Counted from the stretch's first letter, positions 34,774 through 45,842 are shown. The stretch is 64,000 nt of DNA from Favolaschia claudopus (GCA_037176885.1 JAWWNJ010000077.1:868001-932000), one strand, 5' to 3'. Notes: generated by a model from the sequence alone, not told the origin. Program-made: numbers and translations.

Positions 34774-35289
34774 ATTGACGAGGTTGAAGGAAGGTTTGTT
34801 ATGGGCGTGCGTGTCGTGGGTCTGGGGTAAAAGAACCGGTGGCGGCAAGTGAGAGGCCGCTGAGCAGACCTCAAACAATCGGCAAGATATCACACGTGAT
34901 GGTGCCAGGGGGACCGCCGCCTGCCTTCTTTAAACCACAGTGCCAGTGAGGCTTGTAAGGGATATATTTCTTGTGACGTGCTGTCTTTTTTGAGTCATTA
35001 GATGAGCTAGGCTGGACGAAGTAACTTGAAGTTTCGACTGTTTCAATGCGCAACTACCCTTGGTCCGAGAATTCTGGTGTTTAGAACAAGTGTGGTTTGA
35101 GGCTTGGAGTTCCAGCCTGGATCTTGGAAGATAACATCCCGTATGTAGGAGAACGAGGCCGATAAACGAACAATAGCGGATTCACAGAAAGCCAAGGTTG
35201 AGAATATCGTCATCACCTGGCAGATCTTCCCACGAACTCCTCCTCATAAACTAAGCTTGTGCGCAATATTGTAGGTCCCACTGGGGGCT

Positions 35290-35660
35290 AGTGGGGCCAC
35301 CCCTGCTCACATCCAGACGCCGACGTCACCGCGTTCTTCGGCGATTTCGAAAACAATCAGGGCTTCTTTCGTCTCGACCTATCTCGCAAGCCGAATTTCG
35401 AAACTGGGCACAAATACGATGGAGGCTGTCCTCGCGCATTCAACAAGCACGCTGTAGAGAGTCGACGGAGGATGCGGTCAACAAGTTCGAGGGGGCGCCT
35501 GGTCTGTTGGGGCTGGATGTGGGTGGTGTCATTTGGAATGTGAAGAACATTTTGGAGCTAAAGATATGAGCCTGGAATCGGATCGATGGGTGGGAAGTAG
35601 GGGGATGGGGTAATGATTCATGGGATGGAGAGTCAGAGTGCGTTTTAATACTTTCACTGC
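35290..35660 (+). pseudogene. Decayed copy of the 3' end of the RAD7-like gene
   Basis: The stretch aligns with the last leucine-rich repeats of the RAD7-like gene at 37929-38340 in opposite orientation. AFFGDFENNQGFFRLDLSRK here corresponds to AFFSAFENNSGLLRLDLSRN there. Further matches are WNVKNILELK versus WTVKRILEGCK and a common CATGGGATGGAG motif near the stop (about 35620-35630). Frame changes and internal losses make it non-functional. It lies tail-to-tail with copy C, as RAD7 does with copy B. Confidence 0.75.
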
Positions 35661-35769
35661 TTCCTATTTGACAGCTGTTTCTCTACTCCCTAAAAATGCA
35701 TCATATATGATATGCCGACTCTTTATTATCTGCACTCGCCCCGTGCGCGAAACACGGGATTGTCGGCAA

Positions 35770-36545
35770 TTACATGTGGGGTTGCTCTCCAAACTGACCG
35801 CGAACGTGAACGGGGATGACGGGGGTCTGGAAGTGTTGCATTTCATCGTGACCAGGAATACTGACGAGGACCACAGCACCCTCCAACACTGGGTAACGAG
35901 GGTGCATGTTTGAACGTTGAGCGCGGCCGGTGCCAACGCCTTGCAGAATGTCGTGCAGCGGGAAAACCTCATTCATACCAGTACCACGAGCGCGGAAAGC
36001 GAACACGTTTTGACCCACCCTATAGCCTTTGGGCAGGCGGACAGGATTGCCGTGTTCGTCGATGAAGTCGAAAAAGCACATCCCAGGCCGGCCCTCACCA
36101 TGGAAGAACCGGATCCTATGGCGGCCATCCGCGAGAGGCTTGATCTCCCATGCAGCCTCGTTGCATTCCTCCGGAGTGGCCCAAATAAATGCGGTTGGTC
36201 GAGTCAAGCGAGTTGTAATTGAGGTAAAACGCGCACCCCAAAAATGGCAAGCCTGGGTGGTTGGTCTAGCCTAGGCATGGCTTTCTCCACATTGGCGAGA
36301 ATTCTTGCCCTGTACTCTGCGCGTTTGGCTGGGTCGGTATCTCCGTCCATTACCGCCGTGACGAGGCGTTCAAGATTCTCTTCCGTGTATCCATTGTCCC
36401 CGGTGAAGATAGGGTTCGCTGCCAAGACCCGATTGAGACGTGGGCCGAAAGGGCCATCAGGCTGCGAGTGCAGCAACGGGTTGAATGACTGCATGTGTGT
36501 GCCACTTAGCGATGAAATATATGGAGGAGAACTTGAAGAAAGCAT
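35770..36545 (-). CDS. Small unknown protein, copy C (divergent member)
   Basis: Two exons. Exon 1 from ATG 36545 (MLSSSSPPYISSLSGTHMQ) has an extended N-terminus absent from copies A and B, then DNGYTEENLERLVTAVMDGD, DPAKRAEYRARILANVEKAM, comparable to the DPAIREAARQQVLGW part of A. Exon 2 has ADGRHRIRFFHGEGRPGMCF FDF, then VFPLHDIL, HPRYPVLEGAVVLVSIPGH and MQHFQTPVIPVHV, all aligning with A. The intron (about 36235-36170) starts GTGCGC; its acceptor is uncertain. A more upstream ATG at 36758 is possible. Function unknown. Confidence 0.6.
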
Positions 36546-36888
36546 ACGGAGGGTGGCATCATAGATCTCTAATGATGTTGTGTTCAAGAGTTGTGTTGAC
36601 GGGGAGAGAAATGGCGCTGGAGATATGTGAGGTTGGCGCGGACGGCAGCGAAGAGGTCGAGGTCGATGATAGGAAGATAATGAAACAATGGACTTCCAAC
36701 TTGAAGTTCCAACCAAGCGAACTTCCAACCAAGCGAACTTGACTCGAAATGGCGGCAATGAAGTCCGCCGACGCCCACATGGTCAAACAACAAACAACGG
36801 GGCGGCGCGATAACGTGACCATGCGACCCAGTGACGTAACAACACAACTCTCCTACTTATCGTTCACGACACGCTGAATCTTGTCAAT

Positions 36889-37588
36889 ATGGCTCCCCAC
36901 GTCCAAATTCTCGTACGGCTTAATATCACGCCTATTGCCTTTCTTTTGATTACAGCTTACGCAGGGAAACTATTCCGAGGTCAAGTTCATAGACGAAAAA
37001 ACTCAGGAAGACTTCATCCAATTTCTGAGCGAAGGAAGCCGGGATCCCGCCATTCGGGAAGCAGCGAGACAACAAGTTCTCGGCTGGAAGACTGAGTTCG
37101 AGGCCCGCGTCGCGCAGGGCCCATATCCTGTCCTGGGGGTGTGTGGCATCTGTTCCAATTAACGCGGTGTATGCACCTTGGCCCTTGAGCGGAACTCATT
37201 CATATACAGGAGACCCCAGAAGAAACCCACCGTCCAGCCTACCAAACCAACAAACTCTCCGATGGAAAGCACATCATCCGCTTTTTCCCCGGCGGTGGCA
37301 GGCCGGGGATGCTCTTTTTTGATTTTGTCCGTATAGACACTGGTGCTCGCGCGACTCCTGGCTACGATGTATACCAGCTTTCCCCCCACCACCCTGAGAA
37401 GCTCATGCCCTTGTACGACATCATCGACCCAGAGCGCCGCGGTCCTATTGCGACGACACCCCCCACGCTACGCGCTGTTGGAAGGCGTCCGTATCAAAGT
37501 CGAGGTTCCTGGTCACCCCGACCAGGACATCTTCACTAGTCCTGTTATTCCGCTCACCGCGCGAAGCCCCACTGGCCCGCAATTCTGA
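36889..37588 (+). pseudogene. Small unknown protein, copy B, one-base frameshift
   Basis: Near-duplicate of copy A in opposite orientation with the same exon plan: MAPHVQIL | GNYSEVKFIDEKTQEDFIQF ... GPYPVLG | ETPEETHRPAYQ. After PIATTPP the frame shifts because a C run has six Cs (about 37458-37463) where copy A has five. The expected ending (RYALLEGVRIKVEVPGH ... SPTGPQF) continues in the next frame to 37588. It is either a very young pseudogene or a homopolymer error. Confidence 0.65.
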
Positions 37589-37689
37589 GTGCGGTTTCGA
37601 ATTTGCTCTCAATTTTGCATTTTCGTATTGCTTTCGCATTGCTATGATGTACTGCTGTCAATGTTCTCCATTCAGAGGCAATTTTATTC

Positions 37690-37800
37690 TATCTAGCATA
37701 TTTTTTCTGCCAGGTGGTCATCGAATCCTTCCGGTGTTGTATTCGAGCTGTTCCCGGTCAACCCGAACAGAATATCTTCACAACCTGAAACCCCAATGGC
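37690..37800 (+). repeat. Short remnant of a further small-family copy
   Basis: Pieces resembling the family core appear directly after copy B: TTTCTGCCAGGTGGTCATCG (like FFPGGGR) and a segment reading VPGQPEQNIFTT, like VPGHPNQDIFTS. The middle is missing. Confidence 0.4.
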
Positions 37801-37928
37801 TGAGGGCACAGGCAATATTATACATGTAGCGCAGACTGATCTATCTCTGCTGGTCAGTCTGTTATATGGAGGAAACTGGTGCATCTGAAACGTGGACAAC
37901 AAGAAACCCAACAGTTACTATGACTTTT

Positions 37929-39890
37929 TCACAACACACTCTGGCCCTCCATCCCATGAATCTTTACGCCCCTCCTCGTCTCCCCCCACTTGCCCTCAAC
38001 ACGATTACAGCCCCACACCTTCAGCTCCATCAATCCTTTACACCCCTCCAAAATCCTCTTCACAGTCCAATCGTCCACAGACCGACACCACCCTACATCT
38101 AACCTCCTCAAATCACGCACCCCCGCGAGTTTGTTGACCGCCGCCTCTCCAACGTCCTTCCACCCATTGATGTTGAGTTCCTGCAGCGTGCCTGCCGAAT
38201 GCGCGACGACAGCCTCAAGCGCGTCTGTGCCCAATTCGGGGTTGCGGGATAGGTCGAGACGAAGGAGCCCCGAGTTGTTTTCGAAAGCGCTGAAGAACGC
38301 AGCAACTCCGGCGTCTGTGAGCAAAGGGAGGTGTGTCAGCGCGAGTGAAGTGAGATTCGTGACGTGTGGGTCGATGCCGTACGCGAGGACGTCGTCCGTG
38401 AGCAAGATTTGTTCGGAGAGGTCGAGGTGCGTGATGTTGGCGCCGACGGCGGCGAGGAGGGTGACGAGCGTGTCGTCGGAAAGCGACTGCGCGGGCTCCG
38501 CGAGGTCGAGGTACGTGAGGTGCGTCAGTTCGGTGAGGGGTTCAAGCCACTCGTCGCACAGTTTGCCGACCTCGCGGAGTCCGAGGCGGCAGAGGGTGGA
38601 CTTGGAGGTGGCAACCAGGGTGGTGAGACAGTCAAGGGAGAACCGGGGACTTTGGGTGATGAGGAAGGCTTCGAGATTGGGGTGGGACTCAAGGAACGCG
38701 ATCCAAGCGGCTTCACGGACGAGGAAGGGGCCGAGGAGCTCGAGGGAGACGAGGTTGGGGAAGGAGTTGTTCCAGGAGGCCATGACGGTGTCGTTGAGAG
38801 GACCACAAAAGTCGAGGCGGAGGCTGGTGAGATTTGGGTTGAGGTGGCCGAGGGTCGAGAACCCGTCCGGCGAGAGGTCTGAGGTCGAATATCAGTCCTG
38901 GTCAATTCACAGGCAGCTCAGACTCACTGGTAGCATCATACAACGCGAGCTTAGTGTTCTCAGCGCCATAGAAAAGTGTTGCGTTGTCAGCTGTCAAGCT
39001 TCTGTTCTTAGAGAGGGCTTTTGAGATGGCCTCCATATTCAGAGCCCCGATGTCACCAAAAGCTTCAACATCGTCGATATGGCGAGCAATGACCTACAAT
39101 AGAATTATATGAAGAGAGGTTTTGAGCACCGAATCATACTCACATCAATGCACATCGAGACAAGAGTCGGGAAGCTGCGCTCCTCGATATGAACGAGGGT
39201 GCGCTTTTCGGCGGGCGTCTTGCGCTTACGGGGAGCTGCGGGCTTCTTGAATGGGTCGCTTCCCCCCGCTTTGGCGCAGGGGTGGCAGAGGAATCCTGGC
39301 CCGGAGCTCGAAGCCATGGTGTATTTAGTCTGCAGACAATGAGGTAACGAGAATGCAGTGAATTTCAATAAACATACCACAGTAAATTGTTTTTCACAGT
39401 TAGCACAGTCAGCAAAGCTACCGACGGCGGGTTTCGGGGTGTTAGCCCACATAGACTTCGAGAGCGCAGTGTAAGCGTCTTCATCTGAATCGTCGTCGTC
39501 GGCTTTTTTCTTCTTTTTGGCGGCTGCCTTTGCTTTCGCCGCAGCTGCTTTGGTTACTTTTTGCTTCTTGGGTGGGGAGTCGGGTTCGTCCAGGTTGTCA
39601 GAGGCGTATCCTTCCTGCTCAACTTGTTAGATTCCAATGACAGCCAGTAATGAATGCGACCCACATCGGCGTCTCGACGAGAGTTGCTTCTTCTCGGGGT
39701 GGGGCGCGCGTTGCTTGGACCTGCTTCTGGCTGATTTTGTTGCTGGGTGGCTACGCGCCGCGCAATAGTAGTCGGAGTAATGCCAGTGCTCTTTTAACCA
39801 GTCAGAACGAGAGAATCCAATAACAATGGACGTGCTTACACGCAAAAATTCTGTCAGGGCAGACATCGGCCCTCGAACATTTTCAGCCAT
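37929..39890 (-). CDS. RAD7: RAD7-like DNA repair protein (leucine-rich repeats)
   Basis: Rad7 works with Rad16 in global-genome nucleotide excision repair of UV damage. Start ATG 39890: MAENVRGPMSALTEFLR, intron, GITPTTIARRVATQQQNQPE, intron, then EGYASDNLDEPDSPPKKQK and Ala/Lys repeats. A Cys-pair region follows: ADCANCEKQFTV and GPGFLCHPCAKAGGSDPF (about 39415-39250), then KRTLVHIEERSFPTLVSMCI. The C-terminal half (38783-37929 and the exon before it) is a chain of about 25-residue leucine-rich repeats (LTYLDLAEPAQSLSDDTLVT, ITHLDLSEQILLTDDVLAYG, LLRLDLSRNPELGTDALEAV, LRRLDVGWCRSVDDWTVKRI). Stop at 37929. It is divergent from the F-box gene (225 bp between starts). Its 3' end has a decayed inverted copy at 35.3-35.7 kb. 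Confidence 0.88.
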
Positions 39891-40115
39891 TTTTTTGGGC
39901 TTCAGATAGTAGAGTCTGAGATTTCGTGAGCTTCTTTTGCTCCGTGGAGCAATATAGAACTCGTACCTAGGCCAAGGTAGGCTCTGGCGTTGCAAGACTG
40001 TCGTGGTTGTTAATGAAACGCGTGAGGTCACATTAGTGACGCTGTCACACTTGTTCTCCTTTGCTCTTGCCTTTTTCGGTTTCTGAGATACTCGTTCGGA
40101 AACGGGTAAACCGCC

Positions 40116-41804
40116 ATGGATTCGCCCTTCGGCCATAGGTTGAATACAAACTATACTCCCTCTGACGAGGAGATTGAAACCATTCGGAGAGATCTTGATC
40201 CTCACATCTTGGAGCTCGAACGCCTGAACGAACGCATCTCGGAGCTCACAGCTCAAAAAACACAACTCGAAGGCTACATAAACTCCCACAAAGCGCTCAT
40301 ATCCCATCCTCGCCGTCTACCGCCCGATATCCTTCAGGAAATCTTCATTGCATGTCTTCCCACTACACGAAACGCCGTAATGAGCGCCCAGGAAGCGCCA
40401 TTACTACTGTGTCGCATATGCAGACAATGGAGGGCAGTCGCGCTGTCGACCCCGAGACTATGGTCATACTTGCACCTCTCCGCTGGCTTCATTTCTGCCG
40501 TGGACGCACGCTTATCTGCTGTGAGTCAGTGGTTACAGCGCGCCGCTGCGTGTCCCATAACCCTTTCGCTCAGCCACGAGGATTGGAACTATTACAGGTC
40601 AGGGTGGTCGGACGCCGTCACGCTTCTAGGAGGAGCAAATCCGCTAGTCGTCGATGACACAATGATGAAACCCGCCAGGCTACCAACATTATTCGAGATT
40701 CTCGCAGATTTCGCTCCTCGGTATCGCGTGCTCGAACTGCTTCATCTCAACCACGATAACGTCCGCGAGCTAGCGGACATCCGACCAACATCGCTAGAAG
40801 TTCTGAAATTCACCGGCAAACTTTCTGTTCTCAGCCAACTACCTCTGGTCGCAGCCCCGAAGTTACGAGCTGTCACCATTCGTTCGCAGAGCTCGGAGCG
40901 GCTGGACAATGACATCCTTCCACTGCCTCTAGTTTGGGCGCAGCTCACCCACATAACCCTCTCCTCGCGGTCTATCGGCCCAGGCTATGACTTCTCCCTT
41001 CGGACTCTGCTCCAACTCTTTGGACGGTGTCCAGCCCTCCAATCCTTCCGCCTCAGCGACGCCTCACTCGATGGAGCCGTAGATCATCCCGCAGACCTCA
41101 TAACACTCCCTTCTTTAGAGAGTCTGGTCATATCCCACAGCCTCGTCGCCCCCTCAGCTCTCATCCACTTCCTCGAGTTAGTCTCGATGCCCCAACTCAA
41201 CCACTTCCACTTCCCCGTCCGAGTCGCGCAAGGCCCCGCCACCGAGAGCGCGAGCTTCTTCCTCGTCCCCCTCAGCTCCTCCTCCCCCCACCTCTCAACC
41301 CTCGCCATCTGGCTCGCATGCATGAGTAGACAGTCTCTGTTAGCGACACTAGAATCCTTCCCTGCTCTCACAACACTAATCATCTTCGACCGCTGGTATT
41401 CCGAAAGCAGCTCGCCCCCCGCGGAACCAGAATTCGACAGCCCCAGCGCGACAGACTTCATGAATCTCCTCACTCCCCCGAACATGGCGAGTGATCTGTT
41501 ATGTCCCGCCCTTCAAGAGCTTGAACTCAAGCAATGCCGCATCCTGCCGAAGTCCGCGCTGGATTCGTTCCTCGACCGGCGTGCGGGGCGGCTCAGGCGT
41601 TTGAGCATCGATACCTCTCTGCAGGGGTTGAGAGGGCCGGATCTCATGTCGGAGGAGGAGATTCAGGCGCATCGTGCACGCGGAGTGCGTATTTCTTTCC
41701 AGGAGCAGGTAGCTTGGGATGATGGGGTTTGGGGTCCGCCAAAACAGTCGCCGTGGACAGGGTTACCGTCGGACGCTGATAATGTAGAATGGTTCAGTAT
41801 GTAA
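40116..41804 (+). CDS. F-box protein
   Basis: Single-exon gene of 562 residues. Residues about 17-60 form a likely coiled coil (SDEEIETIRRDLDPHILELE, ISELTAQKTQLEGYINSHKA). An F-box-like domain follows near 67-120 (RRLPPDILQEIFIACLP ... LCRICRQWRAVALSTPRLWS), then irregular leucine-rich repeat-like sequence to the end (FRLSDASLDG, LESLVISHS, LQELELKQCRILPKSALDSF, RLRRLSIDTSL). This coiled coil plus F-box layout is very common in agaricomycetes. Such proteins usually recruit substrates to SCF ubiquitin ligases; the substrate cannot be told. No stops or frame breaks. Confidence 0.85.
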   Translation: MDSPFGHRLNTNYTPSDEEIETIRRDLDPHILELERLNERISELTAQKTQLEGYINSHKALISHPRRLPPDILQEIFIACLPTTRNAVMSAQEAPLLLCRICRQWRAVALSTPRLWSYLHLSAGFISAVDARLSAVSQWLQRAAACPITLSLSHEDWNYYRSGWSDAVTLLGGANPLVVDDTMMKPARLPTLFEILADFAPRYRVLELLHLNHDNVRELADIRPTSLEVLKFTGKLSVLSQLPLVAAPKLRAVTIRSQSSERLDNDILPLPLVWAQLTHITLSSRSIGPGYDFSLRTLLQLFGRCPALQSFRLSDASLDGAVDHPADLITLPSLESLVISHSLVAPSALIHFLELVSMPQLNHFHFPVRVAQGPATESASFFLVPLSSSSPHLSTLAIWLACMSRQSLLATLESFPALTTLIIFDRWYSESSSPPAEPEFDSPSATDFMNLLTPPNMASDLLCPALQELELKQCRILPKSALDSFLDRRAGRLRRLSIDTSLQGLRGPDLMSEEEIQAHRARGVRISFQEQVAWDDGVWGPPKQSPWTGLPSDADNVEWFSM

Positions 41805-42001
41805 CTCATGTTGAACGACGATAGTATGGATTTTTCATTGCTGGTAAATTGTGTACACGGTCCCGCCTGGAGGGCGGATATCTTCAAGTAAAATTGAGCA
41901 CAAACCAGAATCATCTTCCTGCGTAGAGGCGTCCGGAGAGCAATGCAAGAAAGATTGGCAGCGACATTGACGATATTATTGCTCCAGCGGCATTGGTTAA
42001 T

Positions 42002-43048
42002 TTACAAGGGGGAAACAAGCGAGGTCGCGGACGCTACAACAGACTGCAACTGCGCAGGCTGGAAGTCCTTTGCACTGCTCACCATGAGCAGGCCCACTGC
42101 ACGAAACAAAAAGAATCTGAGTTATCGTCCGCAATTACAGACCAACGACGACAACGTACCAATAAGCCCGAACAAACCCATGATACTGCCGAAGACCTCA
42201 ATGACCAATATTCTGACGAAGAGATTGGGGTCCGCAGCGTCTGCGAGGGCTGCGGTCGCTCCGGTGATACCAACGCAGATGCCGCACATGAGATTGCACG
42301 CGCCGACGGTCAGCCCGCCCCAAAAGAGCGCGAATCCTGATGGTTGGTTGGAGGGCGTTGGTGAAACCGAGGCCAATGAATATGGTAACGAGAAGTGTGC
42401 GTACCAGTGAAGTAGTTGTCTCGGGTATAAATGAGGGCGTCCTCTACGGGCATTAATTTGGAGGAGAATATGATTCCAATGATCTGTGGATTGCGTTCTT
42501 TGAGTTAGTTTGGAGAATGGAAAATATCGAGCATGGTTAGAGGCCACGCACGACTCCGTAAATGGCCACGACTTCGCAGAAAATGATACTGTTCAATGAA
42601 TGCGCATTCGTCATTTGTGCAGGGAAGACATGAAGGCAAGCAAGCGAACAAACCTGATGAGATTCTTGGTGGTGATTCTGGGTGCACGCACACCGCCGCC
42701 CAAAATGGAAGAGCCAGTGAGGAATATGCCCCTACGTTCGTCGTTGTCATCGTCAATTGGTCTTGCTCGCAAGGGGTCGTTGAAGCGTCCTCACCATCCC
42801 GCACCAAGCACACTGAGCCCTATACACAAGCCAATTCCCGTCGCACCCCACGCAAAGGGACTCGTCTCTTCGAGGAAGCGTCCGACATTGAAGGCTTCAC
42901 CAGAGCCTGAAATTCGGTCCGTCGTTCGTCAGATACCGCAGAGCTCTGAAACCTGGAGTATATCACCAGTGAAGAGAAGGTAGAGAGCGATGGTGATTGT
43001 TATGAACGTCGGGAGGCCATAAGTGTAGTACGAGGCGATATAGCCCAT
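42002..43048 (-). CDS. VMA16: V-type ATPase proteolipid subunit c''
   Basis: Part of the membrane V0 ring that moves protons into vacuoles and Golgi. Exons give [20 protein letters not shown] (start 43048), [72 protein letters not shown] with the proton-carrying Glu, [60 protein letters not shown], and after the last intron [13 protein letters not shown] to a stop at 42002. Several membrane helices are evident. The extra N-terminal helix and single Glu site mark c'' and not c or c'. Small exons with GT-AG introns. Start codon only 74 bp from that of the ARF-like gene; convergent with the F-box gene. Confidence 0.92.
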
Positions 43049-43122
43049 GATGAGAGAGGATGAGCAGAAGGGTGTGACAGGTCGTGACAACTCTCTCCCC
43101 CTCAAATGATCTTGTGAGCGCG
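43049..43122. promoter_or_regulatory. Very short bidirectional promoter
   Basis: The 74 bp between the ATG codons of VMA16 (minus) and the ARF-like gene (plus) must hold both core promoters unless transcription starts inside the genes. It contains a CTCTCTCCCCCTC pyrimidine tract. No clear TATA box was seen. Confidence 0.5.
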
Positions 43123-44128
43123 ATGTACCATCTCCTCAAAGGTCTTCATGAATATCTTACGCGGTAGGCTCGACTCTCAGTCACTCTACTCTCCTGTTCA
43201 AGACTATGCAGCAAGGAAGAGTTCTCGGTGATCATCATTGGGCTTGACGGAGCTGGCAAAACTGTGCGACTGGCTGTTCTTGGGCTTTCTCCGGGGCGTT
43301 GAATCTCAACTGGTAAAATTATATCTCAGACTCTTCTCGAACGAATTAAGACGCTATACAACGATACCCCCGGTCTCACTCCCGACAAAATAGCGCCTAC
43401 GGTTGGCCAGAACAGTACGGTTCCGTCTTGTCGTGTTTCGGCGCTGTATAATTCACGCGCTACTAGCTGGAAAGATAACCCTGCCATCTACGATACTGCA
43501 GTTCTGGGATTTGGGCGGTCAACGCGGCATCCGCAATATCTGGCATCGATATTACGACGACTGTCATGCAGTCGCCTATGTCATCGACGCGGAGGACCGG
43601 GAGAGGCTCAGCGAAGGCTGGGAGGTTTTTGGTATGGCATCCACTTCCGCGCGCACTCACTCCTACTAACTCAACTTAATTGATGTATGTAGACTCCGTC
43701 CTCTCCTCCCCACAAATCCTCAACATCCCACTCCTGCTAATCGCCAACAAGCAAGACTCGCCCCAGGCGCTTTCTGTCGAGGAGATCCGGCAGGATTACG
43801 AAGATTGGCACCAGCGGAAGATGGAGAACGCGCGGAGGAACGTAAGGTATGGCGAGGGCGATTCGGAGCGGCGCGAGCGGATCGCGAGTCTGGATGTAAT
43901 GGGCATCAGCGCCATAGAAGGGTATGTACGCTCTCTTTTACCTTGATCTGCCATCCGTCGCTGTGCTAACGGTGCTCTAGGACCGGCGTGAAAGCTGCGG
44001 TGGATTGGCTGTTCATTCGTGTGCAGAACAGCCGGAGGTGCGTTGGCGACCGATTCGATGTCTTCCAAGCTCCAAGCTGATCAGTTTGTATCGTATATAG
44101 AGATCCACAAAAGGGCATAGGGAGGTGA
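43123..44128 (+). CDS. ARFRP1/Arl3-type small GTPase
   Basis: Golgi small GTPase that recruits Arl1 and its golgins at the trans-Golgi. Exon 1: MYHLLKGLHEYLTR; exon 2: KEEFSVIIIGLDGAGKT (P-loop); exon 3: LLERIKTLYNDTPGLTPDKI APTVGQN (switch I Thr); exon 4: ITLPSTILQFWDLGGQRGIR NIWHRYYDDCHAV (switch II WDxGGQ); exon 5: DSVLSSPQILNIPLLLIANK QDS (NKQD) and the insertion DWHQRKMENARRNVRYG; exon 6: TGVKAAVDWLFIRVQNSR; last exon DPQKGIGR, stop 44126-44128. It lacks the Gly2 of true ARFs. The Met-Tyr start fits ARFRP1/Arl3, which are N-acetylated and not myristoylated. PTVGQN and the G-R-I-R-N switch are also typical of this branch. Confidence 0.9.
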
Positions 44129-45076
44129 TGCTCGGTATGTTTCGCGAGTGTCGTTTCTTACTCCAGCTGACGAACGTCATGCAGGAATTCGCTTATGTAT
44201 ACTATGATATAGCTTTATGTACATTACGATTTCCCTAATCTGCACCTGCAAATGCACGACACTACCCTCGTTCAACTCTGAACATCTGGGATAGCAACTC
44301 TCGATCCACGTAACCTCGCATCCAAGCAATACTTCGACATATCTCAAACCAACCTCCGCAAGCTGGCACGACACAATATATTATACATGTTTCCACCGTA
44401 CTCGCCATGACGGCTCTCAAGCCCGAACGATGGACATACCCATTCCTGAAACCCCTTGGGATCGCGGCGCTGTACGCTTCCGCGCCGCGAAGGAACCAAG
44501 TAATGGCGGTGTTCTCGCTGGACATGATCTTCTCATGGCCCACGGGCTGCCGCTCTGGGAGGTAGGGATACGGACTGCGTACCACGGTCTCCGTGCCGCT
44601 CTGTGTACAGACGGGGTTTTTTTTGTCCGTACCCGCTACGGGAAACCTGCGCCGCCCTCAATGCCAGGAGGGACTCAGTCTTCATCGGAGCACTTGGGTT
44701 GTGGAATGGCACGTAGAGTTGTCCCATGTATACTTTCTCAAAATGGGTGCATATGCATCCTATCTCTGCCTTAGTCCGACATCCCTGGTACGACTAGGGA
44801 GGGCTCTCTCCGCCAGGTATACCTTGCGAGGGTGTGTGGGCTTTGCTGTTTCATTGACTGTGAACATTGCTGATATTTTGCTTCCAGGGAAAGGCCTCGT
44901 CTCCGTCATCGAGACACCTTCTCGCAATTGCATTCACACCTGCCAATTTTCACTACTGTCGGCGCGCAACTGTGATTTATTTCGAAGTTTTTCATCACAA
45001 CAACGCCGGCGCGCAGCCAACCCGCCAACGGTCACACGCTTTGCAGATCTACGACGAGGGATAGGTACGTATTTTC
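44129..45076. other. Region without a supported gene
   Basis: Open frames such as the one starting MTALKPERWTYPFLKPLG at 44407 (plus) and one across 44867-45064 look partly coding by composition but show no recognisable motif and do not join into a clear gene. Confidence 0.35.
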
Positions 45077-45842
45077 TGCGCTATTTGTTCAAGATATAGA
45101 ACAATTTCATCATCAGGGGTACCGTAGTGAACAAGGGTGGAAGGTACGGCGGCGGCTCCCGTTCACTGTCTTCATCCATGATGTCGTCGAGGAGCCTACG
45201 CGCCATCATCGAACGCTTACTGCAAACGAATCGACAACAACGTACTCAGTCCAGTCCTTGCTCTCCCAGCCAGCGCCGAACATCTCAATTCGTTTTTCGA
45301 AGACCTTGTCGACCTCTCTCCAGAAGCTACGACGCCCTCGACCATCGCGCTCATTCAGACTGTTGTCCCGCACGTATTTCCTCTGGCCATCTTCATCAGT
45401 ATATCTCAAGTACACTTCGGCTGGCGATACAAACTAAAATGAGGATTTTTTCCTTGAGGTATGGGGCAGAAGGAAACATAGCGACGACTGGGTCTAAGTC
45501 TTCATTCATGGTCCTAACGATCTTGGGGTAATGGTTTCAGTTGGCAGATGACTGGGGGGCATTGACGGGCAGCAGTACCTTGTGCCTCACATAGTTCGCA
45601 GCGTAGGCTCGTTTCTGCTGCTGACCACTCCCTGCATCCTATTGATATGATTCGAAGAGTTCAATGGACTCCACTTCAGCAAGTATACGCACTAAGTAAC
45701 CTCTGTAGCCACCAGCAGCTCGGTACATTGGGTTGACATGAAGCAACTCCTTGACATGGCCCAGAGTCTGTTCATTGAGTTTGTTGCTGAAACAATGAAG
45801 GTGCTTTGTTTTGCGAGGGAAAGAGCCGTAGTAGCGGGGCAT
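45077..45842 (-). CDS. Uncharacterised protein gene, tentative
   Basis: Two stretches on the minus strand look coding. One runs from ATG 45842 (MPRYYGSFPRKTKHLHCFSN ... VKELLHVNPMYRAAGGYRGY). The other (about 45435-45077) has YTDEDGQRKYVRDNSLNER, SFWREVDKVFEKRIEMFGAG and DWTEYVVVDSFAV, ending KLFYILNK. They are probably exons of one gene, but the joining introns are not clear. Family not recognised. The strand rests on composition alone. Confidence 0.35.

Noticed and set aside
38364..38882. Glu/Gly/Val-rich plus-strand frame
   Set aside because: Antisense shadow of the RAD7-like leucine-rich repeats.
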